NCBI GenBank assembly: GCA_022829145.1
Contig: CM040752.1
Span: 28,923,586 to 28,987,585, forward strand
Source: Albula goreensis
Lineage: Eukaryota > Chordata > Actinopteri > Albuliformes > Albulidae
DNA length: 64,000 nucleotides
Direction: 5' to 3'
A model generated the notes under the pieces. The model had not been told where the DNA came from and searched no databases. It saw only the letters and a list, made by a program, of their open reading frames with translations. Each line of letters starts with the position of its first letter. Within the stretch, counting starts at the first letter, position 1. The position numbers and the translations under genes are program-made. Below, piece by piece: positions 49,152-62,280 of the stretch.

Positions 49152-49772
49152 GTAAGTGCAGAGAAGGAATTGTCTTTAATAGTACCATGTTTTTGGCAAG
49201 CTTTTATTGTGTTGAATAAAAGCAATATGACAGTTGTATTGAGCTGTTTGATGAAATGAGAATATTGAAAGAGCTTTCTTATGACCTTCTTGTTGCTTTC
49301 TCTACCCATTCATTGTTGTCATTTTGACAGTTCTTGCTGTGGTTCACTGGCATTGGGTAATGGAACAAAATGATAAACCCCAATGACATGAAGTAAATGC
49401 AGGTTATTTTATCCAGTTTCTCTCCCAAAATAAAGGGTTGGTGGTTTGAGTAGCCATTTAGTAGTGTTATAATACCACTGGCAATGAAGGCCCATACCCT
49501 TTAGATACCATATGTATGTTAAAGAGAATGTATTTGATTGTTCTTTGAAACTACTGTGTTAATGGCATAGATTACTAGCACCTCATGTGTCCTATTTAAA
49601 GAGATATTTTTCTTTAGATTGATATGGTATGTTAAGCATTGTTTTAATCTCATCAATGTGAATCAGAGGTAAAATTATAGAAGTCCTGTTCACCTCATAA
49701 TTAATTACTCAGAATGCAGAATTTACCCCTCCACCCCCAGCCCAAGTAATTTTGATGCTTTTGGTGAGACAG
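49152..49772 (+). other. bsn: bsn intron
   Basis: Starts with a strong GTAAGT donor. The 3' end has three possible acceptors: CTCCACCCCCAG (49739), GGTGAG (49768) and GACAG (49772). Only the last two leave the A/P-rich frame usable. AT-rich with no other feature. Confidence 0.75.
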
Positions 49773-49863
49773 GCAAAGACGGACACGGCCCCCCCTGGTA
49801 TGGCTGCCAAACCGGCAGTGACACAGCCTGCAAAAACACCTCAGCCCCCCCTGACTGGAATAG
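49773..49863 (+). CDS. bsn: bassoon small A/P-rich exon
   Basis: Reads AKTDTAPPGMAAKPAV then TQPAKTPQPPLTGI, with one base (G) of a split glycine left before GTGAGT at 49864. Composition matches the Ala/Pro-rich linker before the bassoon C-terminus. The start is uncertain: 49773 (after GACAG) joins in phase 0 if one base is missing near 49103; 49769 (after GGTGAG) would keep the literal frame of the previous exon without any missing base. The downstream frame is fixed by the next exon. Confidence 0.8.
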
Positions 49864-50312
49864 GTGAGTGAACTCACCTGTAGACATGTCTCCTGCCTCT
49901 AGTTTCAGGTCTTTCATGCTTTATTTATGTCAGAATGTTGTTGCCATGTATTTGCATTGCATTTGTATTATGTTTAGGATGGATAAGGGTTACGTGCTAT
50001 GACATTTTGGGGTTAGTACATCAATAATTATGGCAGGGTATACCATGGAAATTTTGAGGATCACAACATTTACATTTATCTTAGAAAATGCATATTTCTA
50101 ATTTTACTTTCTCTTTTTTTATTAAGAAAAACACAATAAAATATAAATTTCTTTGAAAACTATAATGTAGACTTTTGACTCAGTGCAGACTGTTGTGAAA
50201 CAATTATGCCACCAGACTTGATCAGAGTCAGCACTAGTCATGATGTCCACCAGAACAGGCATACTTTCATGTCGCTGGCCTGCCACTTCACCATTCCTGT
50301 TCCCTCCCAAAG
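49864..50312 (+). other. bsn: bsn intron, phase 1
   Basis: 449 bp from GTGAGT to TTCCCTCCCAAAG. AT-rich; nothing else recognised. Confidence 0.85.
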
Positions 50313-50444
50313 GCTCCAAAGCGGCTCCCAGGCCTGGAGGGATAGGAAGTGCAGCAGCGGGACAGCCGGCCGCTGAAGGCGAGAGTGTCCTATCCAAAAT
50401 TCTGCCAGGAGGAGCAGCCGAGCAGGCGGGAAAACTCGGAGAAG
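50313..50444 (+). CDS. bsn: bassoon penultimate coding exon
   Basis: Two bases complete glycine, then SKAAPRPGGIGSAAAGQPAA and EGESVLSKILPGGAAEQAGK, followed by LGE. The block after EGESV is nearly identical to the recalled human bassoon end (DGESVFSKILPGGAAEQAGK), which fixes both gene identity and frame. It ends with one base of a split alanine codon before GTAGAG at 50445. Confidence 0.95.
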
Positions 50445-50835
50445 GTAGAGTCTTTGAACTGAAATTTGTTGCTGAATTCAATTTCATGAGGCATTCAATT
50501 TCGGTCAGTGAGTATGGACCCCTATATTAACTATTAAATCAGGTCAATTATAATTCTTCTGAATTTCACAATCATTTCCCACAATCAGTTGACCCTGGGT
50601 CACAAAAACCCCACAAAAACAAGCCTATGGCAACAGTGGCAAAACTCTCTATGTGCAACAGATAGGTAAAAACCTTGGGAACAATCAGACATGAGTTGAA
50701 GCCCATCCTCCTCTAACTATTTAGATTTTCATTGTACAGTATAGTCCCATCATAGGCTGCAAGTGTAGCACATGGTCTATGGACATGCTGTGAGGGCCAT
50801 CCTTTTACCAGTCTGTCTGTATTTCTCTCCAACAG
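50445..50835 (+). other. bsn: bsn intron, phase 1
   Basis: 391 bp from GTAGAG to TTTCTCTCCAACAG; no further feature. Confidence 0.9.
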
Positions 50836-50876
50836 CTGTTTCTGCTTTTGGCAAGAAATTCACTTCCTTCTGGTGA
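50836..50876 (+). CDS. bsn: bassoon terminal coding exon
   Basis: Split alanine codon, then VSAFGKKFTSFW and stop TGA (50874-50876). This is the invariant bassoon C-terminus (human AVSAFGKKFSSFW as recalled). Too short to appear as an open frame of its own. The exon continues as 3'UTR to 50891, where GGTAAGT forms a strong donor. Confidence 0.95.
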
Positions 50877-50891
50877 ACTGAGGAACAGAGG
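50877..50891 (+). other. bsn: start of bsn 3'UTR, followed by a strong splice donor
   Basis: Only 15 bases separate the stop codon from GTAAGT at 50892-50897. A splice here would be within the 50-55-nt limit, so it would not trigger nonsense-mediated decay. It implies at least one non-coding 3' exon downstream. Confidence 0.65.
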
Positions 50892-51125
50892 GTAAGTTTC
50901 GTACCTCTCAGCTGAAATAAGGAGTATCGTGTTAGGTCATTCTACACTGAGCTGAAGCAGGGAAGGGATGAGAGCCAGGTGCTTTCATTATCTTTTAATG
51001 ACAGTACAGGTGTTTTGTTGTTTTTGCACTTTTATTTACAGTTGACTGAAAATACAAATAATCTCATAAACTGAAACATAAAGAGGGATTTTACAGAAAG
51101 TGTTTTTTTTTTAAAAAAAAAGAAT

Positions 51126-51131
51126 AATAAA
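51126..51131 (+). terminator. bsn: possible poly(A) signal for an unspliced 3' end
   Basis: AATAAA 250 bp after the stop codon, just after a T10/A9 palindrome (51103-51121). It would be used only if the 50892 donor is skipped. Single hexamers are common in AT-rich DNA. Confidence 0.2.
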
Positions 51132-53048
51132 TTTATACTAACGTACATTTATACTAACCATACACAAAGTAGCAGCCAATGCAAAATTCCATATCCATCG
51201 AGTTGCTCATTTTATGTATCCTTCGTTGAGTTTGATGTCAGTGGGAAGACAATTCATTTAGACCCAGGTACTTCTCTGGAAATTGTAAACTGTACTATTG
51301 GAGAAATTTTGAGGCCTGTTATTCTCCTTGGTGTTTTCTTGTTAAGTGAATCTTGCATTCCAGTAGTAGCTGTGAAGATATATAGAGAAATATGTGTGAT
51401 GAGTAGAGGTTGCTAAGATTCCAAATGATCTACAGTACTATGCAGAAGTCAAAGCTCACCCTTTTGTTTGTTAAATTTCCAGTCAAAACTCTGTAATGTA
51501 GTCTATGAACAACCTACAAATAATTCAAAATTTACAAAAAGACTGTGGCACTATCACATATCATATCTTATTGGTGTTGCTATCAATTCATGTTATTAAA
51601 CTGGAAATGTAACAATCTCCACTGGAGTTATTCTGTCACTTATAAACTGAGCTCTTCTTTACCAAGATAGCCCTGTACATATTGGATATGTGCTTTGCAT
51701 CGGTTTTTGTGAATGCCTTTGTTTTGAATGAATCTGACAAACGAATGGTGCCATTTCAGGACTTTGTGGAGTAGTTGTGGTGATCATTATGAGGCTCTGC
51801 ACTGGAAAAACCTATGAAGTTTCCCCATTGTGTATTTCATTTAAGAGAGAGATAAAGAAAGAAAGAGAGAGTGGAGCTCTGAGCACACCAGTGAGTACTG
51901 CTTGTTTCAGTCTTTCTTTATTCCAACATTCTTTTTCTTAAAGAACATTTTGAATTCAAAACAAATGTTAATTCAGTGAGTCACATACCATAAGTGTATT
52001 AGTTATTTGTGTTTTTCTGTTAAGCTACTTTAACAATGACACAACATAAAGGTTACATTTTTAGTTAGAAATTATAAACATATAAAATGACACACTGTGG
52101 AACCTCAGAAAAATAATGGATCAGGAACGGAGGAGCAGAACTCTAAATTCTTCACAACTTTCCACAAATTTTATGACTTTCACTCCCTAGTTGAATTGAA
52201 TAACACCTGTCACCTGATTTTTGAAGAGGACATTCTCATTTTGGAACTATAAATGAATTAAATTTAATGATGAAAAAACTGTGATAATTGTTATCTCAGG
52301 ACAATATTCCTTTATATTTTTATATGCTGGAATTCTGAACAATATCTACATATACTTTTCAATGACTCAGGGACCTTGGGCAAGTTTTGCTTACCCCTTC
52401 TATGTATCAAATTCTGTTGGCATCCCAAAATCATGTTATTACAGTAGAGCTAAATAATTTTTTTTTACTGATTAGTTTTATGTCTGTAGAAAGTGTTGCT
52501 CATCTGCCTTTAATGCTGTGTTTTTGGACATGGTGACAGCAGTGGGGTTCAGATCTTTGAGGTTCTACTGCATGTTAAGAAATGAGCTGAGAAAATGCAT
52601 GACTGAGTGAGCTCTATTTTATGTGAAGACTGAGTCTGAGTAGAGTTGACCTTTTGAATATTGTGCCCTTGATCCAGCCGAGCAGGATTGGAATCAATGG
52701 ATGCCTTATCAGCACGAGAGATCCCAGGCCCAACTAAACGATCGATGCAACACTGTCACTGCTTCTGCCTGCAGGCCATGTGGTGAGTGAGGAGCACAGA
52801 TGCAATCCAACACACATCCCAGACTGTTGACTAAGAGTCTTGAGGATTACTAGGCTGACCACCACAGGGCTGCGGTTGTAGGTGGTGCTTGGAATATACT
52901 TTACAATTGTACAATGTTTTCAGTACTTGTATTTATTAATTAGTGGTGTATCTATTCATTATTTTGTTTTGCTTTGTTTTGTTGTTACTGCCGCAGTCAT
53001 CTTCTTCAGTGATTCACTCTCAGATTGACTCACTCTACAGTTTGTTCT

Positions 53049-53079
53049 CTCACTCACTCACTCACTCACTCACTCACTG
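53049..53079. repeat. (CTCA)n microsatellite
   Basis: About 8 tetranucleotide units. Confidence 0.9.
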
Positions 53080-56000
53080 TCCCTCTGACTCACCAGCTCA
53101 CAACACTGAAATGTAGGTAGCTCCCACAGTTGCGACAGTGCTATTTTTCTTCATCCATTGAATAGTGGCTGTTCACTTCTCACTTCATACTAGCATACCG
53201 GGTCTCTGTAAGGTTCTAAAGCAATTCCATAATACGATGAGTATCAAACCCACACAGGGTGAATATTCATTAGCTGTTCAAGACCTATTAGTCACCTGTG
53301 CTACAGAATGAGGCTACTTCATTTGTGGGCCTGGTGGGTTTGTTTCCCTTTCACGCACTATAATTGACCTATATAGAACCAGGCTCATACTCTAGTAGTA
53401 CAGGGATCAAGATTTAACAGCTGAAATTTATTTTAGAAATCTGCTTTTTTTCCTTCTACTTTGCCTTTCAGCTAAATAAAGTGTAGCTCTATTTTAAGGG
53501 CTGTATTTGGGTCATAAAAAAACAAAAATAGCAAGTACAGTATGCAAAACTCATAATGGAGGATAAGTCTTTTTAGGACAAGCCCGCAGTAGGTTTTCAA
53601 GTGCAACTTTAAAACAAATGTTGTGAACCTCTAATGTATTCATGTTACCTGCACCAGGCTCTAATCACATCGTTAATTTGCTTTAAAGGGTTCTCGCCTG
53701 AGCACCATTATCAACAGCACACTTATTCAGTCACTGAACACTGGGCCTAATGTATCATGCATTATACATGTTCAGCTTAACACCAATTTTTTTTTTACCT
53801 CAGAGTTATAAAACATGAAATGTAAACTTATCATAAAATATTAAGATTACAAATAGAATTTATTCATGGTGGAATGGGTAAAGCAAAATAAATTCCAAGT
53901 GTGATCCAGAATATTTTCTTTTTTCATTACCTTGGGGAAAATAACAAGTATACATTTACACATGCATAAATTCATTCTAACTGAGGCCCAGTGACTCTTG
54001 GTGAATTGATATTCAGATGATGTTGAGATCTGCGTTTCAGGGTTAAGGCTGTGGTCCGTCACAGAATCAGGAACCCGAGTCAGCCCTCCTGTGAGGGTAA
54101 ACACAGCATGCTACGGGTAGGGCTTTAGAAATGTGGGCTCAAAAAAAAAAAAGAAAAAAGGAGGAGGAAGAAATGAATATGGTAACGGCTGTAATGGACA
54201 CCAGGCTGTAACTGTATACACTGGCACATGGCTGAGGGCATGATGGAGTGTCAGGGTTCAGCGTGCGTATCCTCTCTGGACTCTCTCCTACGTTATATCT
54301 GCTCCTGGTAATGACTGCACATCGCCACCCGTCCCTGAGTCTTCTGTAGTATCAGTTAACAACAACAAACGCCATTAAAGCCCTTTATGTAACTCTCACT
54401 AGCGCTGATTAATTCCGCCTCAGTCAAGTGGCAGACATTAAATGGAAGACAGCGGCGTGTTAACATTCCATCATTATGTCAGGGGCATCGAGGCTGTTGC
54501 TTTTTCAGTGTGACGGGAAGTTTCAATTTGAGGCAAGAACATTTCATCAAGGCTTGTTGTTGGAAATACTTGAAAGCCAGGCGAAAGTGTTGTATTTTGT
54601 ATTCAAATATTACATCAGTTATTCCAGAATTTGCCATCTACCCACTCTGTTGTTCATCACTGGTATTGTTACTGTGTTATGGTAATTGATCAGATGCTCT
54701 CAAACTCATTAAATTATGATGATATTTATGCCATTATTTGAAAAAAATGCAATAACAAGCTTATAACATGGTAAGTTCCCATTGGCAAGGTAGGTGTTCA
54801 AAGATCATGCTGAGCTATAAGGTGCATAACCAATGACACCCTATAGTGTACTCCAAACACATTTTACAAGTCTAATATCCATTGGTACCCATGTGAAAGC
54901 CAACTCAGAAGTGGGCCATTTGAAGCTAACAGCTGCCAGGCAGCTTTGTCTAGTAGTTTGGACTGATTCTAACCACCTTTTTGCTCGGCATTATGAATGC
55001 TGTATGGGGGTATTCAGTAGAGGTGTGTAGTACAGATTACATCGGCCATGTAGTGTGGCAAATCCTGTCCGTTCAAAGCACTGTTTATATCCCAGCATCC
55101 TCTGCTGCAGTTACACTACAGTTGACGTCCTCATCAAGGTCACGCACAGACATAGCAAGGGGAGCAGAGGAGAAGCGAAGGAGAGACAGAGACAGAGATG
55201 GTGTGGGATTTCCTTCCATGGACTGGGGTCATCAGGGACCCCTTCACCTAAGATGCAGCACTCTGATTGGTGGAACCAGCTTCGCCCATCATCCCAGCAG
55301 TCCCCCGGTTAATTTTTCTCAACGCGAGTGAAAAAAAAAGATGCTACTCAATGGAATGTAAATTAGAGTAGGTGAAATAGAAATGGGATGGCGTCTTTTG
55401 ATGACATAAAGATAAACTGCTTCAGGGCCTGCTTGTTTAATGGGCATAGCATAAAAACCATCGAGACTTAAAGGCAGGAAAGTCGTACGCATCCAGGGGA
55501 GTGTTCTGTGCTTGATGCATTATTCATATACATTAGTCATTCCCTAAGCTGACACCCTTCTTAGCCTCTCGCCTTAGCTGTCGTTCAGGATGCCCGGGTA
55601 CTTGCATTCTTCCACCTTGTACATTGTGCAGATCAGTGGTGCAACAGAACAGTCATAGGGGTTATAAAAGCTTGATTGTTAGATCTTTATTGTCCTTTTC
55701 CCCTGGCTTATACGTATATTGCAAGTGGATTGTAATTTGTGCTCACGGCAGTCCTCGTCCTTTGTCTCACCTGTATAAAGATTAAAGGTGAGATGGCACA
55801 GGGTCAGTGGGCCAAAAGGCAGACTGATTTCCCTTTCACTACGAGGCAAGTTAATCCAGCTGAATCAGCCATTGTATCCCTTCTTGGCAGGTACACCAGT
55901 TGGCTACCAAGACACTAATATGCCTCTGAGTACACTTAAAGTCAGAATCATTTTGAGTCTTTTACCTTTGAAGGCTGTGCTGCAGTTTGTAGTGACAAAC

Positions 56001-56970
56001 CAATCTTTTTTTTTTTTTTTTAATGGAGCTACTCATTAAATTTGCTAATGGTGAAGGCCCTTCTTTATAGAGTTAATCAATATCAAAACCTCTGAACTCA
56101 GTCTGGTATTCTCTCTGTTTAATTTGGTTTTAATTGTCTCACCGAGGCTATGAGAGGGGACAAGCCTGAATAGTAACCCTGTGGATCAATCCTCAACTCA
56201 CAAGGGGAACTAGACATATTGTGCCTTGGCATAAGGTTATGTAGTGTCAGAATCTGACAGAAAAATGAACTTTCAATTAATTTAACAAATCAAATGTCAT
56301 TAGGAATCTATGACCAGTAATCAGAAGTGGCAAGTTAAAATTGGTTTTGTCCTGCCAGGGGAGGGGTTACAGTGGAACACAATCATACATTATACAGAGT
56401 TTGGGAAACTTGCTTCATGCTGACAAGCACCAAAAGACTCCATGATAGGAATTCAGCTCCAGAATCATAGATGTCATGTTCTGAAATGTTTTCATAAAAT
56501 ACATAAAAGTGAATCTGTGTGAATTTATCAACTGAACATGAACAGAGTGCAAAACATCCAGAGTTAAACTTCGGGACATAAAAAGTGATCTCTTTTTTTG
56601 TCTTAAACTACATTGAATACTCAAACATACTTTTGTAATTCGTTTCTGAAACCCCCATGTGTCATTTTAAGCTCTCATTTGCTTTTGGTTTACCCTTCAT
56701 AGCCATTTTGAAATGTATTTCTATTCAATGTCTCGTCCCAGTATTGTGTTATTGTGTTGGTATAGGTTTGTTTCCACAGTGATCATTGTGCCCCACAGGC
56801 TAAGGAAGGTTATCATTTCCAAATGTGCCTCTAATCTGTTTGGCATTTTGTCATCCTGTTCTACTATGTGGCCTATGGGGTCGAAACACCAGAGTATGAA
56901 TAAGATTGCACAGTGTTGCATGGGATACAGGTAGCATAATGCCAACTCACAAGACAAAATGTAATAATGA

Positions 56971-57009
56971 TATTAATACTAATACTAATACTACTACTAC
57001 TACTACTAC

Positions 57010-57069
<60 letters not shown>
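56971..57069. repeat. (ACT)n(ATT)n(AAT)n compound repeat with hairpin potential
   Basis: AAT-ACT units pass to about 7 ACT, then about 12 ATT, then about 10 AAT. The ATT and AAT halves are reverse complements, so about 30 + 30 bases can fold into an A-T hairpin centred near 57038. Apparent open frames on both strands (poly-I/N and poly-L/V) come from the repeat. Confidence 0.95.
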
Positions 57070-57071
<2 letters not shown>

Positions 57072-60000
57072 CCTTAAGCCTATTTAAGTTTAGAAATCCT
57101 GAAATTAAATGGAGCTGGGTCTTTATCAAGAGTAGTACAAGTGACAGGTTTCCAGCTGAAGTGTTTTTGTCACTGTGAATGTGATGTTTATGCCAGAATG
57201 TGTGTCCCTAGTAGCGGCTGTGCCATCTCTCTTGCGGCCGCTGATCTGAGTTCAGGTTCAGTATTGCGCTGACGGCTTGCAACCTGTTGCCAGGGCTGAA
57301 GCTCTGTTCTCCATGGGTTCATTTCAAACCCACTGAGATGCCCTGTGGCAGAATACATAAACACTTCTGAAAGCAGCCCCTTTCACCCAGAGCTGCTGTT
57401 TGCTGTTTTGTAAAGCCACGAGACAAAAGGGTTTGTGTGTGGGCACGACATGGTTACTCCACCACCATAATTTGTATTAAATTACTGCATTACATCTGCA
57501 GTATACCACACTAATTTTTGTTGGAAAACAGCCCTCACAGTCACTGTATGTACAAGAAAATAATAGCACAAGTAATTGGTGGTGGCATCATCAAAATCTA
57601 ATTTTTTTATCGTCTTGTGATCGAATCCAGAGCCACTCTATAAGTTTCATGACTACTCCTGAGACTGTAAAGATAAAACTTCACCCTCCTCAGAAAACTC
57701 AGTTGAGTAATCACACACCTGTGTGTGATGTGAGCTCCAAATGCTTTTACCACCACCGCTAAGTAGAGCTAAATGGGCTTTGGAGGAAATGGGCTTTGCC
57801 TAAAGTAACCCCTAATTTGCAGCGGTGGTGATGTAACCTGCACTGTATTATGCTGTATGGTAGTGCTGATCCCTCTGCTGTGGGTACATTTAATGCACAC
57901 AGCAATGCGATGTAATCCTTTCATTAAATCAGGTGCTTGACACTGCTCAATGCTGAAAAAATGCCAGCCATTATACGGCCATGTAGCTGTGAAACTTTTG
58001 TGCCGAAGGGCTTGTGATTATTATCCAGAGCTTGTGTGAGCTGGAATCGATTGTCTGTGTACGCTGCCTGTCTGCAGGTGGACTGTGTCTTATCCCTGGT
58101 GCATCTGGGGAAGGAGACAGCATGTGCATCAGGTGAAAGAGCTCATGGGAACTGGAGTTTTATACTGACCACTACCTTGGGGTGTCTTCATGTTGCAGTG
58201 GCCTCAATTTGAAAACCAAATGTGAGTTGAGTGAATGCTTTCCAAAGTGGAATTTAACAAAAATCCGTACAAAATATGTGCACACGACACTGCCAAAAGT
58301 GGTTTCAAGACAGTTAGTCCCGTTTGGCCAAATTATGAATTTACAGCACACTCTATTGTTATGCAATTACACAAGGGAGGGAAACTGAAAGCAGTCACAC
58401 ACAAGTATACACACCCACTACCACCCACTATCTGGCCATTACATTGTAAACCCTTCTTATCCACACATAGAAACTTCATTAGAGAGGGAGAGACAGAAAG
58501 AGAGATACTTTAATAACATGTCCGCTGCTCTGTACAAACATATAAATATAGAAACATACATTCAGAAGTAAAACATGATTAAACACAACTATACTTGACA
58601 TGGATTACTGTAACATAAACATGTTTGTAATTTTAAAATGCTGCCATGGACTGTACATGCATTTGCAATTTTTTGTATAGGCTTCTCTGAGAGTAGGCTG
58701 CTTTTAATCCTTGACAGTATCCTAATGGTGCAGAAGCAAACAGCAAATTTATGAAAGATTTAAAGATGACTCAAATCAAAACTGAACTTTACTGAAATTA
58801 CTAACAAACCAGTCATTTAAATTGAAAAAGAATTATGCATTTAGAGGGAAGAACTGCAAGTAGTATTTAATTGGACAACCAGTTGTTGATTGCTATTTAT
58901 TCTGCTGTTGCGCCATCTAGTGTCCACTTGCAAGACTGACTTTAAAATGCAAATGCTTGTTGGTTTTTCACTTTCTTCACAGGTATAGGAGTCCAAGCTC
59001 TTTCCTCAATAGTTTGCTAATTCTGATTTGGAAGTAAAATGTATAATAATGCATTCAGACATTTATATTTAAGCTGAATTTGCCCAAAGTCAAACAGAGT
59101 TAAATCTGTATAAATAAATGTAATGGTATTTCTTGTATTCAAAAATTGACAACGCTAGGCATTTTTTCTGATGAATATTTTGGACATTTATAGCTGTTGT
59201 CACACCATGGAATTACAGAGGATACCCACCTTATGATGCAGCACATACGGACTTATGCTTACACATGTCACTTCTCCTATAATGAAGTGAACCATCTGGA
59301 TTCTCATCAAAGCAGCTGAGTTAAATTTCCTTGCTCAGTTGATAGTGATGGCTCATCAGTCTAATTCGTGTGACCCTCTGGCCCAACATGCAGGTCTGCT
59401 TAGGGCTTCTGCCGGGAATCCCTGGCTCTATGAACAGTTATGACACCAGGCCCTCTAGCCTATTGATAAAATTGATTAACATTTGTTTGGCACCCACAGT
59501 CCAGACCCGGCCTCCCTGAATCATTGTGGGCTTCCGCCCTCCTGGGTCCACATGTTAAAGGGAGGATAACCAATGCAGCAGCGTGTGAGGGTGTGAGGGG
59601 GAGAATGCGGTGGAAAAAGTGGGGGAGACGCCTGTCTGGACTGGCCACTAGCCATGCCCCCATGAAATGCATGTGTCAGTTTGGATTGCAGAGGAGGCCA
59701 ATGATATGGTGACAGTTTCAGTGAAAGATATCCTCCCAGAGGTGACAGCACAGTAGCAAATGGAGAGAGACCCTCTGAAATGACAGAAATACAGAGTTGC
59801 TGTAGCACTTCCCATCCTGTGTATAGCATCACATTCTACTCTGCTATGTTAGAATGTAAGTCATACGGTCGCATTCCTTTTATCAAGTGACCACGAGATG
59901 CTCAATGCTAAATGTGATTGCAAACACAATGTAACATATTCAGACAAAACTCCTTGTTTAGGGAGGCCCATTGAGCTGTGCATTTAAAACTCACAAAGCT

Positions 60001-61791
60001 TTGCTTTGAGCTTGATTACCAGCTCTCAGTCAGAACTCAGAGCACACATAGAGTAATGCATGTCTTAATCCCAGCAAGCCAATCAGGAATCGCCAAATCT
60101 CCAAATCTCCCACTTCACTTTTAACTCTTAGTCTATGATATAACTGTAATTCAGATTGATAGGTATCCATTATACTGGGAGAGAAAAGGTATTCCTTTAA
60201 AAGTAATAAGCTGTGAGAGTGTGTGAGCACACATTTACACTCAGATGACCAATTGCAGTATGTTTGGTAGGTGCATGTCAAACGAAAAACCCCAGAGCTG
60301 CTCTAGTAATTCTATATAACTTGGTTGCCAGCACGCCCTGGCAGATGAGCAGATGACCTCAACATGATTTTTCACTGTGGTAATGTTGCATGCAAGTAAT
60401 CTACAAAGGGATGAACAAGCCAGCTTTTTTTTCTTGCAACAACTTTTGGTGTCTGAACCATCACTAATTAACTTACACCTACTTGGTTTTGACAGACTGC
60501 ACAATGCACAGTGTTAGTGGGTGATGTGCCGTTCCACAAGGATTTGTAGTGGGTTTGAGGGTACATTTTCCCTGAAGTAGCCACACAAAGGCAGTAGGAA
60601 GAATCATGGTTTTACATTTCATCTCATTGGACATGCTGCCACACAGAGGATTGAAGGATAATAATCAGAATAGTTATGGTGTTTGTCTATTGGTCTGACA
60701 GACTCTCATTGGACATAATCTATTCCATTTCCTTATGGCCTGCCAGTGCAGAGTTTGTCAAATCAGAGACACACCTGGGGACCAAAGCCCTTCACAAACA
60801 ACAAGCAGATTATTGTTTCTTTTATTTAATTTTTCTAACAACACGTTTCCTAACAAGTTTGTTTGAAACGAGGGGGAGAAAACATGTGTCTAGGTGCACA
60901 AGGGTGGTGAATCAGTGGAAAGATATTATTGAGACAATGCTCAGGAGAGGGGTCTGCACTGACACTGGTAGCTGTTGGATGCCTGTAGGTCTCACCTAAG
61001 ATGCTAATGGGGAAGCGATTCACACCTGCAGGTCCAAGTGTGCTAGATGGATTGCTTTGATTTAATGAGGACGTTCTTTTGGCAACCCCCTGTCAACTGT
61101 TCAGGGGGCCCCTTCCTACAGGAAGTGAAGAGTAAGGGTAGAGGTCCTGGTCCCTCTGTGTCGAAAATTACCCAGGGGCAGGAGGGGGGGAGATATTGCA
61201 TAGCAGACACTCGGACACCCCAGCACTTTGGTGGAGACACTGTTCTGGGTACCCCTTTTAATTTGTCTATCCAAACAGAAGCCAGACATCTGGAATAAAA
61301 CAGTAGAGCTTGGAGTTATTAGAGTCATGCAACACCTTCATGTGGGGCACTCATGCCTGCAGCCCTGGGGTGGCACATCCCAGCACAGGCAGGGCCAGGC
61401 TGAATCCAGTGGACACTCTGACTCACTGTCAATACTGAACACTGAGGTGATTTTTAGCACTTAAAGCAAGATGTCAATGCCTTATGATTACTGAAGTCAT
61501 GTAATGCATAAGGAGGTAATGCAGTGAACTATGTAGCCAGATGCCGGAGGCTAATTATTTGGCTATAGTTAGAGAACCAGTTTTTAGTGGAAATTCAACC
61601 AGGACACTGTAGTTAACATCCGTACTCTTTCAAATTGCACCAGTGGGATAGCTGCAAGTTGCAAAATGTCTTCTTGATCTTCTATGGTTCTACCTGAGTA
61701 TTGAGGAATATCAGTTTGTATGGGCTCTCATTTGCTGAAGCATATAAATTGTGACTTTACTCTCAAATGCACGATTTGTTTTTGTTTTCAG

Positions 61792-62280
61792 ATTGGTCCT
61801 GAGGACTCCTGTCACATTGGCCTGGACAGACCCCCTCGGTTGAAAACCTCTGGGATATGAAAAAGAAGACGACCTCCCCTGCTGACATTAGAGATGCTGA
61901 CCTCTTAGACGATAATGTGAAGCACAGAAGGCTTGCTTCTGCAGGTGAAGCTTCACATGAAGACTGAAGAAGCCCGTCTCCTGGACACCAGCTGGGCAGC
62001 TGGAGGGGGCTATGATAGAGGAATGAGGCGAGCGTTTGGGATTGGAGAAGGCAGAATGTGTTTGATGACTCCTCCATCCAGATGGAATGTAATCTGCTGG
62101 AGTCTGTTTGGCTGCTCTTGCTATGTGGCAATACCTCGCTGGAAGCACGCTGTAGCCCGGGGGAGGGAGGGACTCTGCAGGTCAGGATCCTTGATTCCAA
62201 ATGCATGTGCTCAGATGACTAACCACAATCTCCTCTTACTCTGGGAAAAGGAAATAAAGGAGCTTCATAGGTTTTTCTTG
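61792..62280 (+). other. candidate terminal 3'UTR exon
   Basis: A strong acceptor TTTGTTTTTGTTTTCAG ends at 61791. AATAAA lies at 62253-62258, and a T-rich segment (62292-62305) follows, as expected downstream of a cleavage site. This could be the partner of the 3'UTR donor at 50892, or the end of another transcript. A 117-codon frame at 61933-62286 has no recognised homology. The link to bsn is inference. Confidence 0.3.

Larger units (their letters stand above)
50892..61791 (+). other. probable bsn 3'UTR intron or intergenic DNA, no gene seen
   Basis: About 10.9 kb of AT-rich DNA with no coding homology recognised. It holds a (CACT)n repeat at 53049-53079, a mirror-type trinucleotide repeat at 56971-57069 and a mildly GC-richer stretch with homeodomain-like TTAAC/ATTAA cores at 54240-54470 that may be regulatory. 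A very strong acceptor-like TTCTACTTTGCCTTTCAG ends at 53471 but is followed by no obvious exon. The open frames present are short and unrelated to known families. Confidence 0.5.

Noticed and set aside
48881-49309. 142-codon minus-strand frame opposite the Q-rich exon
   Set aside because: Alanine-rich shadow of CAG-rich coding DNA.
34504-50876. Gene could be piccolo (pclo) rather than bassoon
   Set aside because: The second zinc finger and central blocks are similar in both, but there is no PDZ or C2 domain, and the end SKILPGGAAEQAGK plus AVSAFGKKFTSFW is the bassoon C-terminus.
53440-53500. Very strong acceptor followed by AATAAA (53471 onward)
   Set aside because: An exon starting here would have its poly(A) signal within a few bases of the acceptor, leaving an exon of about 25 bases. 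Not credible without transcript evidence.
60600-60670. Resemblance of GGACATGCTGCC...AGAGGA to the tandem repeat at 1-302
   Set aside because: Only about 35 bases agree and the flanks do not align; likely chance.
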